Shown: positions 19,419 to 27,156 of the stretch, piece by piece
Layout of the letters: every line of letters begins with the position of its first letter
Position numbering within the stretch: the stretch's first letter is position 1
From: Methylophilus sp. TWE2
GTDB lineage: Bacteria; Pseudomonadota; Gammaproteobacteria; Burkholderiales; Methylophilaceae
Reading direction: 5' to 3'
Length of the DNA stretch: 64,000 bases
NCBI RefSeq assembly: GCF_001183865.1
Contig: NZ_CP012020.1
Span: 248,001 to 312,000 of the forward strand
Made by a program: the position numbers and the translations under genes
Notes under the pieces: model-generated
Database searches by the model: none
Told to the model about the DNA's origin: nothing
What the model saw: only the letters and a program-made list of their open reading frames with translations

Positions 19419-21584
19419 ATGCTGAAAGCAGTTGAACAAAAGAAAGTCCATTCAGAAGAGGTCGCTGTGGAGATTCCAGTGCAACCTGTCTCACTCGATA
19501 TTTGGGATAAGAAATACCGTCTCAAAACCAAGTCCGGTGAGCATGTAGATAAAGACATGGACGATTCTTACAGCCGCGTGGCACGTGCGCTGGCGGACGT
19601 CGAAACCACTGAAGAGAAAAAGCACGAATGGCACGAAAAATTCTTGTGGGCGTTGCGCCGTGGCGCGATTCCGGCAGGCCGTATTACCTCCAACGCTGGT
19701 GCGCAAGAGCACAAGCCAGCCACCTCTACCATTAACTGTACTGTGTCTGGCGTGGTCGAAGACAGCATGGACGATATTCTGGGCAAAGTGCACGAAGCTG
19801 GCCTGACGCTCAAAGCCGGTTGCGGCATTGGTTATGAGTTTTCTACCCTGCGTCCAAAAGGCGCGTTTGTCGCGGGTGCCGGTGCTTACACCTCTGGCCC
19901 ATTAAGCTTTATGGATATCTACGACAAAATGTGTTTCACCGTGTCTTCTGCCGGTGGCCGCCGTGGCGCGCAAATGGCGACTTTTGATATTTCACATCCA
20001 GACGTGACTGACTTTATCAAAGCCAAGCGTGAAAATGGCCGCCTGCGCCAGTTCAACCTGAGCTGCCTGATCACCAAAGAATTTATGGAAGCCGTCAAAG
20101 CCGATGCCGAATGGCGTTTGGCGTTCCCGGTGACTGAAAAAGAAGCCATTATTGATGGCCTCAATGTCAACGACGAGTCACAAGTGGTGTGGCGCGACTG
20201 GCCGATCAAAGGCAAGTACCTGACCAAAACCGAAGGTCCCGAAGCCGGTAAAGTGGCTTGTCGCATCTACAAAACCATCAAGGCGCGCCGTCTGTGGGAT
20301 GTCATCATGTCTTCCACCTACGACTTTGCCGAGCCCGGCTTTATCCTGATCGACCGCGTCAACGAAATGAACAACAACTGGTTCTGCGAAAACATCCGCG
20401 CCACCAACCCTTGTGGTGAGCAGCCATTGCCGCCTTACGGCGCTTGCCTGCTGGGTTCAGTGAACCTGACCAAGTTTGTGCGCGAGCCATTCACCGACAA
20501 CGCGCATTTTGACTGGGACGAATACCGCAACGTTGTGGCTGTGTTCACCCGCATGCTCGACAACGTGGTTGAAATCAACGGTTTGCCACTCGAGCAGCAA
20601 CGCCAGGAAATCGCCCGCAAACGCCGTCACGGCATGGGCTACCTGGGCCTGGGCTCAACACTGACCATGCTCAAAATGAAATACGGTGATGAAGATTCAG
20701 TGAAATTCACTGAAGAAGTGACCCGCATCATGGCCGAAGTGGGCTGGGAAGTCGGCGTGCAACTGGCTGAAGAAAAAGGCCCGGCACCGATCATGGACGA
20801 GAAGTTTGAAGTGACCGCCGACATGCTACGCGTGCGCCCGGAAATGGCCGCTGACGGCATCAAGGTCGGCCAGAAACTAGCCGGTAAAGTGTTGCTGGGT
20901 AAATACAGCCGCTACATGCAGCAGTTCCCAGAAGGCCTGCGTAACCAGATCGCGACCAAGGGTGTACGCTTTACGCACCACAGTTCCATCGCGCCTACCG
21001 GCACCATTTCACTGAGCCTGGCCAACAACGCCAGCAACGGTATCGAGCCGAGCTTTGCCCACCACTATGCGCGTAACGTCATCCGTGAAGGCAAAAAGTC
21101 TAAAGAGAAAGTCGACGTATTCAGCTACGAGCTGCTGGCTTACCGTGAACTGGTGAACCCAAACGCCATGCCGTTCAGCGACAAGCCAGAAGAGCAATTG
21201 CCAGACTACTTCCTAGATTCATCCACCATCATGGCCAAAGCCCACGTGGATATTCAGGCCGCTGCGCAAAAATGGATTGATAGCTCCATCTCCAAAACCA
21301 TCAACGTGCCAACCGACTACGACTTTGAGGATTTCAAAGACATCTACCTCTACGCTTACGACAAAGGCCTCAAAGGTTGCACGACCTTCCGTTTCAACCC
21401 TGAAGCGTTCCAAGGTGTGCTGGTGACCGAGAAAGACTTAGAGAGCACCACCTACAAGTTCACGCTCGAAGATGGCACCGAGATCGAAGCCAAGGGGAAT
21501 GAAGAGATTGAGTACGATGGCGAGATTCATACGGCGGCGAATTTATTCGATGCATTTAAAGAAGGCTACTACGGAAAATTTTAG
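19419..21584 (+). CDS. nrdJ: Adenosylcobalamin-dependent ribonucleotide reductase, main subunit, 721 aa
   Basis: Class II reductase that makes deoxyribonucleotides using B12 as the radical source, independent of oxygen. The catalytic 10-stranded barrel is evident: STINCTVSG with the first active-site Cys, LTLKAGCGIGYEFSTLRPKGA, SSAGGRRGAQMATFDISHPD, the finger-loop motif NPCGEQPLPPYGACLLGSVNL (radical Cys and Glu), and APTGTISL near the phosphate site. There is no N-terminal ATP-cone. The C-terminal redox cysteines are missing from this chain and are found in the product of the next gene, as in the split NrdJa/NrdJb system of Pseudomonas aeruginosa. The ATG at 19419 follows a GGTGGGAG ribosome site. 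Confidence 0.94.
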   Translation: MLKAVEQKKVHSEEVAVEIPVQPVSLDIWDKKYRLKTKSGEHVDKDMDDSYSRVARALADVETTEEKKHEWHEKFLWALRRGAIPAGRITSNAGAQEHKPATSTINCTVSGVVEDSMDDILGKVHEAGLTLKAGCGIGYEFSTLRPKGAFVAGAGAYTSGPLSFMDIYDKMCFTVSSAGGRRGAQMATFDISHPDVTDFIKAKRENGRLRQFNLSCLITKEFMEAVKADAEWRLAFPVTEKEAIIDGLNVNDESQVVWRDWPIKGKYLTKTEGPEAGKVACRIYKTIKARRLWDVIMSSTYDFAEPGFILIDRVNEMNNNWFCENIRATNPCGEQPLPPYGACLLGSVNLTKFVREPFTDNAHFDWDEYRNVVAVFTRMLDNVVEINGLPLEQQRQEIARKRRHGMGYLGLGSTLTMLKMKYGDEDSVKFTEEVTRIMAEVGWEVGVQLAEEKGPAPIMDEKFEVTADMLRVRPEMAADGIKVGQKLAGKVLLGKYSRYMQQFPEGLRNQIATKGVRFTHHSSIAPTGTISLSLANNASNGIEPSFAHHYARNVIREGKKSKEKVDVFSYELLAYRELVNPNAMPFSDKPEEQLPDYFLDSSTIMAKAHVDIQAAAQKWIDSSISKTINVPTDYDFEDFKDIYLYAYDKGLKGCTTFRFNPEAFQGVLVTEKDLESTTYKFTLEDGTEIEAKGNEEIEYDGEIHTAANLFDAFKEGYYGKF

Positions 21585-21589
21585 TGTTT

Positions 21590-21806
21590 GACTGCTGCGC
21601 TCGCCATTGCGGCGTTACAAAGCAGTTTTAAATCCTCATGTACTTGCTTGTACACTCCGGTTTAAAACCGTTTTTTGCCTGGCACTGGCTTCGCTCGCGA
21701 CGGCAACCATCTGAAATTTTAGCCGTCATTCCGACGAAAGTCGGAATCCAGTGGCTCAAGGTTTAAAGCAAAGGCGCTGGATTCCATGTCCAGCATGGAA
21801 TGACAG
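21590..21806. repeat. Two intergenic repeat types between nrdJ and nrdJb
   Basis: The first part (about 21594-21711) carries GCGTTACAAAGCAGTT and TGTACTTGCTTGTACA with a TTTAAAACCG stretch, a pattern common in betaproteobacterial intergenic DNA. The second (about 21723-21806) has GTCATTCCGACGAAAGTCGG and its mirror GGATTCCATGTCCAGCATGG, each a hairpin, forming an inverted pair like a small MITE or REP doublet. They separate the two subunits of one enzyme by 268 bp. The nrdJb ribosome site lies after them. Confidence 0.65.
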
Positions 21807-21852
21807 AAAACAAAGGAATGGGAACGCCAAAAAGACCCCACAGGAGAACAAC

Positions 21853-22545
21853 ATGGCAATCAAAATCGACAAAAAAATCACCGCATACAAACTGGTGACC
21901 GATGAAGACAAAAAAGCAGCCGAGGCCGCAGCAGCGCCTGTCACAAACATCATTCAAATGGGTGAACCCTTGAGCCGCCCAGACATGCTCGTGGGCAACA
22001 CCTACAAGATCAAAACGCCGGTGACCGAGCACGCGCTCTACATCACCATCAACGACGTCATCATGAACGAAGGCACGCCACAAGAGCACCGCCGCCCGTT
22101 TGAGATATTCATTAACTCCAAAAACATGGAGCACTTCCAGTGGATCGTCGCGCTCACCCGCGTCATGTCCGCCGTGTTCCGTAAAGGTGGCGATGTCACC
22201 TTCTTGGTCGAAGAACTCAAAAGCGTGTTTGAACCTAGCGGTGGCTACTTCAAAAAAGGCGGCAAGTTTGTGCCTAGCCTGGTGGCCGAGATTGGTGAAG
22301 TGGTCGAAAAACACCTGCAAGAAATCGGCATGCTTAAAAAACCAGGCTTAGACGAACACCAGCAAAAACTGGTAGAAGAGAAAAAAGCCGAATACCTGGA
22401 AAAACACGCCAAGTCGGGTGAAGAATCAAACGACGAAGGCTTCCCCAAAGGGGCGCAGCTTTGCAAAAAGTGTAATACCAAAGCAAGCATATTGATGGAT
22501 GGATGTATGACTTGCTTGAACTGCGGGGATAGTAAGTGCGGATAA
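21853..22545 (+). CDS. nrdJb: NrdJb-type small subunit of class II ribonucleotide reductase, 230 aa
   Basis: Partner chain of the split class II reductase. The TSCPD-type domain is seen in the central part (EHALYITINDVIMNEGTPQEHRRPFEIFINSKNMEHFQWIVALTRVMSAVFRKGGD). The Cys-rich tail has KKCNTKASILMDGCMTC and ends NCGDSKCG, providing the redox-active cysteines that re-reduce the active site. The chosen ATG at 21853 has an AGGAGA ribosome site 6-11 bp upstream and gives a length close to P. aeruginosa NrdJb; a longer upstream frame runs through repeat DNA. It is followed by a strong terminator, and the 3' end of this gene is the likely recognition site of the Tn7-like element inserted just beyond. 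Confidence 0.9.
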   Translation: MAIKIDKKITAYKLVTDEDKKAAEAAAAPVTNIIQMGEPLSRPDMLVGNTYKIKTPVTEHALYITINDVIMNEGTPQEHRRPFEIFINSKNMEHFQWIVALTRVMSAVFRKGGDVTFLVEELKSVFEPSGGYFKKGGKFVPSLVAEIGEVVEKHLQEIGMLKKPGLDEHQQKLVEEKKAEYLEKHAKSGEESNDEGFPKGAQLCKKCNTKASILMDGCMTCLNCGDSKCG

Positions 22546-22548
22546 GAG

Positions 22549-22572
22549 AAAGCCAGCTTCGCTGGCTTTTTT
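22549..22572 (+). terminator. nrdJb terminator
   Basis: AAAGCCAGC (22549-22557) and GCTGGCTTT (22561-22569) form a perfect stem around TTC, followed by a T-tract. The transposon's target duplication begins at 22570, within the end of the T-tract. Confidence 0.92.
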
Positions 22573-22574
22573 GT
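22570..22574. repeat. Target site duplication, left copy (TTTGT)
   Basis: TTTGT immediately precedes the transposon's first base (22575) and is repeated immediately after its last base at 44405-44409. A 5-bp duplication is the hallmark of Tn7-type insertion. Confidence 0.88.
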
Positions 22575-22704
22575 TGTGAGCGACAGTATAAGTTGCAACT
22601 TTGTCCTCAAAAGCTGCAATTGATGTCCTCATAAATTGCAATATTAAGACCCGCAGAAGCGGGTTTAATATTATTTAAACGTGATGTGGTAGCGGTTGCA
22701 AAAC
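22575..22704. other. Left transposon end with closely spaced TnsB sites
   Basis: Three repeats with the core (C/T)TGCAA occur at 22593, 22614 and 22636, spaced 21-22 bp: AAGTTGCAAC, AAGCTGCAAT and AAATTGCAAT, two of them followed by TGTCCTCA. A possible fourth (GGTTGCAAAAC) is at 22694. Dense packing resembles the right end of Tn7, which lies next to glmS. These are presumed TnsB-binding sites. Confidence 0.8.
22640..22674. terminator. Bidirectional terminator-like hairpin inside the left end
   Basis: AATATTAAGACCCGC (22640-22654) pairs with GCGGGTTTAATATT (22659-22672) with one bulged base around AGAA. A-rich and T-rich flanks would let it work in both directions. It could insulate cargo from nrdJb transcription. 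The rest of the 22546-22857 gap holds no gene. Confidence 0.6.
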
Positions 22705-22857
22705 TTCTTTTGGTCACTAATGCATAGTGGCCTTATGATTAAATACATGGCATTACGGCTTAATGGAGTACATGCACAAAAAACGCGGAAAAATGCCCAT
22801 AGCCAATGACCTATTAAAATAAAAGTGTTCTAACTTTAATACAAGTCACTTCAAAAA

Positions 22858-23742
22858 ATGAACGCTCCGCGCTCTCCAATCTTAACTCTTGAAAATGCGA
22901 TTGCTGGATGCGCCTTTCGTATTGCGCCTGAACGTAATCATGAGCTGGCCGAATTTCGCGACTCCAGAAATATTAAATTATCTCTTGTCGATGAGCGTGA
23001 TTTTAATATCAGAGTTCTACTCGATAAGAATGAAATCATCATTGGCATAGCAGCGCTCGAGTTTCTCTGGGCAAGTTGCCATGCTCACTTGGTCATTTAT
23101 CATGAATACGGTCTGGCACAAAAAAGCGACGCTACTACATTTGACACTGGTGGATCAGATCGTCGACTCAATGCAATGAAGCTTCTGAATTGGGCTGGCC
23201 ATAATATCCAGAACAGCGGTAAAGAGCTTTGGCCTGCCGATCTTCCTCAACCAGTTCGATATCCTGTACCGCTTAGTGATATTCATGCTGCGAATGAATT
23301 ATTTCTTTGTGCCATCGCCTGGATCATTCATCACGAACTTGCGCATCTACGGTTAAATCACCAGGCGCTATCTTCACCTTGTACGATCGTGGAAGAAAAA
23401 GATGCTGATTTGGAAGCTACGAAATGGATTCTTGATAAATGCACGGACTCAAAAGAGACTCGCAAACGAACTTATGGCATCGCCGCTGCCATATTGGCAT
23501 TGCAAGGTTTTCAAAACGAAGATCAATTTGTTTCGCTTAAAACACATCCCTCAACTTTGGAGCGCATTGATTATTGCTTAACGGCCGCTAATATTGATGA
23601 CGATGATGAAATCTATGCGTTCTCTGCGGTCACGATGCAAATACAACTCGCACATCGTGGTATTCATAAGAGTCATGCAGGAAGCAATTTTCGTGAACTT
23701 TACTCAGAGTATTTAATTGAATTTTCCAAAGCATCAAGTTAA
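22858..23742 (+). CDS. lit: Lit-family (peptidase U49) phage-exclusion protease homologue, 294 aa
   Basis: Homologue of E. coli e14 Lit, a zinc protease that cleaves elongation factor Tu when activated by the Gol peptide of phage T4 and so aborts infection. The length matches Lit (297 aa). The zinc-binding HExxH motif is at residues 159-163 (HHELAH context IIHHELAHLRLNH), and the downstream EEKDADLEATKW around 179-190 corresponds to EEREADSHATKW in Lit and would supply the third ligand. N-terminal FRIAPERNHEL and DFNIRV also correspond to the E. coli protein. It is the first cargo gene from the left transposon end; the HEPN protein follows 71 bp downstream on the same strand. The trigger here is unknown, since the Gol sensor may differ. 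Ribosome site before ATG is poor. Confidence 0.85.
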   Translation: MNAPRSPILTLENAIAGCAFRIAPERNHELAEFRDSRNIKLSLVDERDFNIRVLLDKNEIIIGIAALEFLWASCHAHLVIYHEYGLAQKSDATTFDTGGSDRRLNAMKLLNWAGHNIQNSGKELWPADLPQPVRYPVPLSDIHAANELFLCAIAWIIHHELAHLRLNHQALSSPCTIVEEKDADLEATKWILDKCTDSKETRKRTYGIAAAILALQGFQNEDQFVSLKTHPSTLERIDYCLTAANIDDDDEIYAFSAVTMQIQLAHRGIHKSHAGSNFRELYSEYLIEFSKASS

Positions 23743-23813
23743 AGATACCTATTTGATAATACTCTGTGCACATCTATTCAAGCTTACCGCTATTCATCTC
23801 GATTGGGAATTAA

Positions 23814-25400
23814 ATGGACCTTAAAAAGATAGACGCTACACTGGCTCATCTCTCTGACATGGTAAGCATGGGAGCGTTTGATGAAGCATTCAACGGTGCT
23901 GAAGCGCTATATGCAATTATTTGCTATCTTGATAAAAATGCCATTTATTTCACAGTCTTATCTAATCTCGCATCGATATATATAGATATAGGTGCGATGA
24001 AACCCTGCAAGATCTCAGCACAAAAAGGGTTGGATATTTTGATGCTTCATCCTAGTGAAATCGCTGAACAAATTGGAGAGCATCATTATTTTTATAACCT
24101 GAGCAATGGAAAATTCAACTTAATAGAAAATAAAAATCCCTTTGATCATACTTTCTCGACGATTGAACAGCTTATCGAAGTAAAAACACTACTCTGGAAA
24201 GCCATCAAATCTTACGAGCAATCGCATCACACTCGTGCTGATCCAAAATTTATTGTTAATTTAGGCAATGCATTGAATCAACAATTTCGATTATCTGAAG
24301 CTTTGGCTTGCTATGATGATGTGAATCTTCTGCAGCTGGATATTCCTCAATCCTGGATAAATAGATCTAGGACGCTCATGATGCTTAATACGGTCAGTAA
24401 TTCTTACTCCATACAAATGCTGGAACAAGTTAAAAATGGGTATGAAAAAATATTATCTTCTCCAGAAATTCCACCGCCATGGCTGGATTATTACAAACAG
24501 CAAATTGAATATTTTCAATCTGAGCTTACTGAGGCTTGCAGAAGAGATAATATCCAATACGATCCGCATGACTTAGATAAAACAAAAGCTGAATACAACG
24601 ATTTAAGCGATTACAGAAAATTTTGTTTGGCGCATAACCTGACCTTATCGGAGCATGGTCTATATTGCGCATGCGCGGGCAGTGCCAGAGATAATTTAAC
24701 GATCCCTACTTTGTCCGGGGTTGTTGGTGACTTTGTAGTACCCATGGAAATGGTACTCAATCGATTGAAATCAGAGTTTTCATTTGCAAGACATTTGTAT
24801 TATGGCTATTTATCCGAAGAACCTGATGATGAATTGCTTCATGACTCTTGTTTTTCAGAGCTACTCAACGATGAATTGCTTGGTATCGATGTAGAGAAAC
24901 TCAGAACTGCGTTTAGAGGATGCTTTGGTATATTGGATAAAATCGGAGTGGCGATTTGTGAGTTATTCGACGTGTATCCGCCGAATGATAGCGTTTCTTT
25001 TCAGAGTTTTTGGCAATTAGACAGAGATAATCGAAGAGCAAAGTTTAATAGCATTAAAAATCCGGGCCTATTAGCCTTGTACAGTATTGCCACAGATTTG
25101 AACGATAGAAAAGATGGTGAATGGTCATTTCTTAAAAAATTAAGAAACGATTTAGAACATGAATTTGTTGTGATTCATAAAACAGAAACGCCTAGTGATA
25201 TCTATAAATCTTATGATTTTATGAGCCAAATTGTCTTTATTCAGGAAAAAGACTTCCTCAATCATCTTAATAGACTTCTTCAATTAACCCGTTCAGCTAT
25301 ATTTTCATTTGTTTTTGCCGTTAGAGATAAAGCGTTGAAAGAAAAGCAAGACGATAAACTGTATTTTCCCAACTCAATTCTTCGCAAAGATTACATTTAA
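23814..25400 (+). CDS. TPR-like protein with C-terminal LA2681-type HEPN domain, 528 aa
   Basis: The first about 250 residues are helical repeats of TPR character (for example NLASIYIDIGAMKPCKISAQKGLDIL and NLGNALNQQFRLSEALACYDD). The second half follows the LA2681-like HEPN pattern: YRKFCLAHNLTLSEHGL, then LKSEFSFARHLYYGYL, AFRGCFGILDKIGVAICELFDVY, NPGLLALYSIATDLN, and the catalytic-type Rx4-6H motif RNDLEH at residues 444-449. HEPN domains of this type are predicted RNases in defence islands. With Lit 71 bp upstream, both may form one anti-phage unit or be two stand-alone effectors. TPR repeats could sense a phage or host partner. RNase activity is inferred from the motif. Confidence 0.75.
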   Translation: MDLKKIDATLAHLSDMVSMGAFDEAFNGAEALYAIICYLDKNAIYFTVLSNLASIYIDIGAMKPCKISAQKGLDILMLHPSEIAEQIGEHHYFYNLSNGKFNLIENKNPFDHTFSTIEQLIEVKTLLWKAIKSYEQSHHTRADPKFIVNLGNALNQQFRLSEALACYDDVNLLQLDIPQSWINRSRTLMMLNTVSNSYSIQMLEQVKNGYEKILSSPEIPPPWLDYYKQQIEYFQSELTEACRRDNIQYDPHDLDKTKAEYNDLSDYRKFCLAHNLTLSEHGLYCACAGSARDNLTIPTLSGVVGDFVVPMEMVLNRLKSEFSFARHLYYGYLSEEPDDELLHDSCFSELLNDELLGIDVEKLRTAFRGCFGILDKIGVAICELFDVYPPNDSVSFQSFWQLDRDNRRAKFNSIKNPGLLALYSIATDLNDRKDGEWSFLKKLRNDLEHEFVVIHKTETPSDIYKSYDFMSQIVFIQEKDFLNHLNRLLQLTRSAIFSFVFAVRDKALKEKQDDKLYFPNSILRKDYI

Positions 25401-25484
25401 ATTTAAATAGATCACGAGAAGCAGTATTTGTGAGAAACATGCAAATCTGCACGCACCATTAATCACAATCGAAACACTAAAAGT

Positions 25485-25814
25485 ATGAATAAAATGAAAA
25501 GCGTTACATACCTGGGAACTTTCGCGGCGACCTTTCTTATTCTGTGCACAGGATGCAGTCATAAAATCGAAGAGACATATGAGTCAATTTCTAATCCAAA
25601 ACTCAAGCTTGAAATAAACAACAAAGAGGCAACGATCTCTTCTGACAGTGGTTCAATTAAATACGAGGTGGCAGCAAGTGGAAGCAACGGATTCCGTTTA
25701 AAACGTCCAGGCAGCTCCTATGAGCTTGGGTTCGATCGTCAAGGAAATACATGGGTTTGCGATCAATGTGTCCAACCTGAGCATACCCTGCCAACCACTT
25801 GGGAGAAGAAATGA
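25485..25814 (+). CDS. Small lipoprotein, hypothetical, 109 aa
   Basis: A signal peptide with lipobox (FLILCTGC, Cys about residue 25) precedes an 80-residue mature part rich in Glu, Ser and Lys, predicted mostly beta. It ends with a WVCDQC pair of cysteines. No family was recognised. It follows the TPR-HEPN gene by 84 bp on the same strand. A lipoprotein among defence genes could be an envelope sensor or an unrelated passenger. Confidence 0.65.
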   Translation: MNKMKSVTYLGTFAATFLILCTGCSHKIEETYESISNPKLKLEINNKEATISSDSGSIKYEVAASGSNGFRLKRPGSSYELGFDRQGNTWVCDQCVQPEHTLPTTWEKK

Positions 25815-25986
25815 CATTCAGCACATGTTTTTTCGACGCACTAGCAGAAGCCTAAAATTCAACGCTTGACGAAGCAATTAAGTGAATGACGTACCGGTCA
25901 GGCCCCGGTATTGTCGCGATCAGCGTTGATGCTTTGGCGTCATTTACCTTGAGTGTTAAGCATCTGCAAATGCTTAGTTAGTACAT

Positions 25987-27156
25987 TTATAGACTTTCCT
26001 GCTCAACAACGAACTCAGCTTCACTAATTGCATCTCCTAGTTCCGACCATCCGGCTACTGCAGAAAAGTGTCTGATTTGTGCCAATGTATGCTGAGTAGC
26101 TTTTCGCCTCACATTTTTAGGAACGTCATCAGGGTGCATCTTCCATGGTAACAGTTTGTATCCAGCTGAGTTAGCATCGCTGGCCAAGGTGGCGGCAATT
26201 CTGAATCCACCTTCATCCACATCTCCCCAATGATACAGGGGTACATCATTTGAAAGGCTTCCAAGCAATCTACGGTACATTGCTCGCCAAGCAGGGGATG
26301 GCATCCCGGCAGTGTAGATCAGCAGCACATTTTCATCGCATCGCTGGCGTGCCTCGCTATGAAAGGTAGTAAGGTTCTCGATGGTCATCACCATACTTGG
26401 AGTGCTGGCTAATCGAAGGACCGTTTGCGCCGGTAATCCACTGTATGGTTGATCCAGGCAAGCTGTGACGCGTTCACGCTCTATAATCACATTCCCAGCA
26501 AGTCTGGCGGGATGCTCCTCCCGGAAAAGCCCAAGTTCCTGCAAGACGCCGGACTCTGGTCGAATATCACCATCTAACCCTCCAACGAGCAAAACATCCA
26601 ATGGAGCAATCAGCTTCTCTATACGCTTGCTGTCTTTAAACAATTGGCTGCTGAATTTTCGCACAGGCAAGGACATTGTTTGGGTAGATGGGGCGTTTTG
26701 GCATGCCACTATCGTGCGAATGGCATCCATCCAATCCTGATATTTTTCCGGCCCAAGGCTTCTCACCTTACGTAGCTTTTTCCAACGATCAATAACTTCC
26801 TCTAACACTGGGTAGTCGGCAACGAATGGCTGCAAATGCTCCCTTGCCTCATCGACCTTGTCGTCGGAAAGACGGATTCCCAGAAAGGCTGCTAGATTTC
26901 GTCTGTCGACAAGGTTAATTCGCTTGATAAAACCTTCACCGGACTTCTTTCCATCCCAGACAAGTTCAACGGCTCCCTCGGCCCGCGCAGCCCGCATTGT
27001 TTCCTCGAAAGATTCCTTTTTTGGTAGTGAGGAAAAGCCGCGATATTCAGCCAGGGTTGATTCAGTCAATGCCGCCTGGCGTGATCTTCGACCCGCATTA
27101 CACATCTCAGCGGCAGAGAGTAGTTTGCTTAACAGGGAGTGAGCTAGTGTATCCAT
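25987..27156 (-). CDS. jetD: Wadjet nuclease subunit JetD, 389 aa
   Basis: The DNA-cleaving subunit of the Wadjet system, which recognises and cuts small closed circular DNA such as plasmids after loop extrusion by the JetABC SMC-like complex. N-terminal DUF3322-type segment is followed by a DUF2220 Toprim-type nuclease domain related to topoisomerase VI/Spo11. Metal-binding residues visible are E260 in VMTIENLTTF and D312/D314 in YHWGDVDEGGFRI. Length is typical. Its start meets the jetC stop with one base shared, so translation is coupled. It is the last gene of the WYL-jetABCD operon. Confidence 0.9.
   Translation of the reverse strand: MDTLAHSLLSKLLSAAEMCNAGRRSRQAALTESTLAEYRGFSSLPKKESFEETMRAARAEGAVELVWDGKKSGEGFIKRINLVDRRNLAAFLGIRLSDDKVDEAREHLQPFVADYPVLEEVIDRWKKLRKVRSLGPEKYQDWMDAIRTIVACQNAPSTQTMSLPVRKFSSQLFKDSKRIEKLIAPLDVLLVGGLDGDIRPESGVLQELGLFREEHPARLAGNVIIERERVTACLDQPYSGLPAQTVLRLASTPSMVMTIENLTTFHSEARQRCDENVLLIYTAGMPSPAWRAMYRRLLGSLSNDVPLYHWGDVDEGGFRIAATLASDANSAGYKLLPWKMHPDDVPKNVRRKATQHTLAQIRHFSAVAGWSELGDAISEAEFVVEQESL

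Noticed and set aside
25957..25976. Terminator of the Wadjet operon (TAAGCAT/ATGCTTA hairpin)
   Set aside because: Seven base pairs form, but no T-tract follows on the minus strand, so it was not listed as a terminator.
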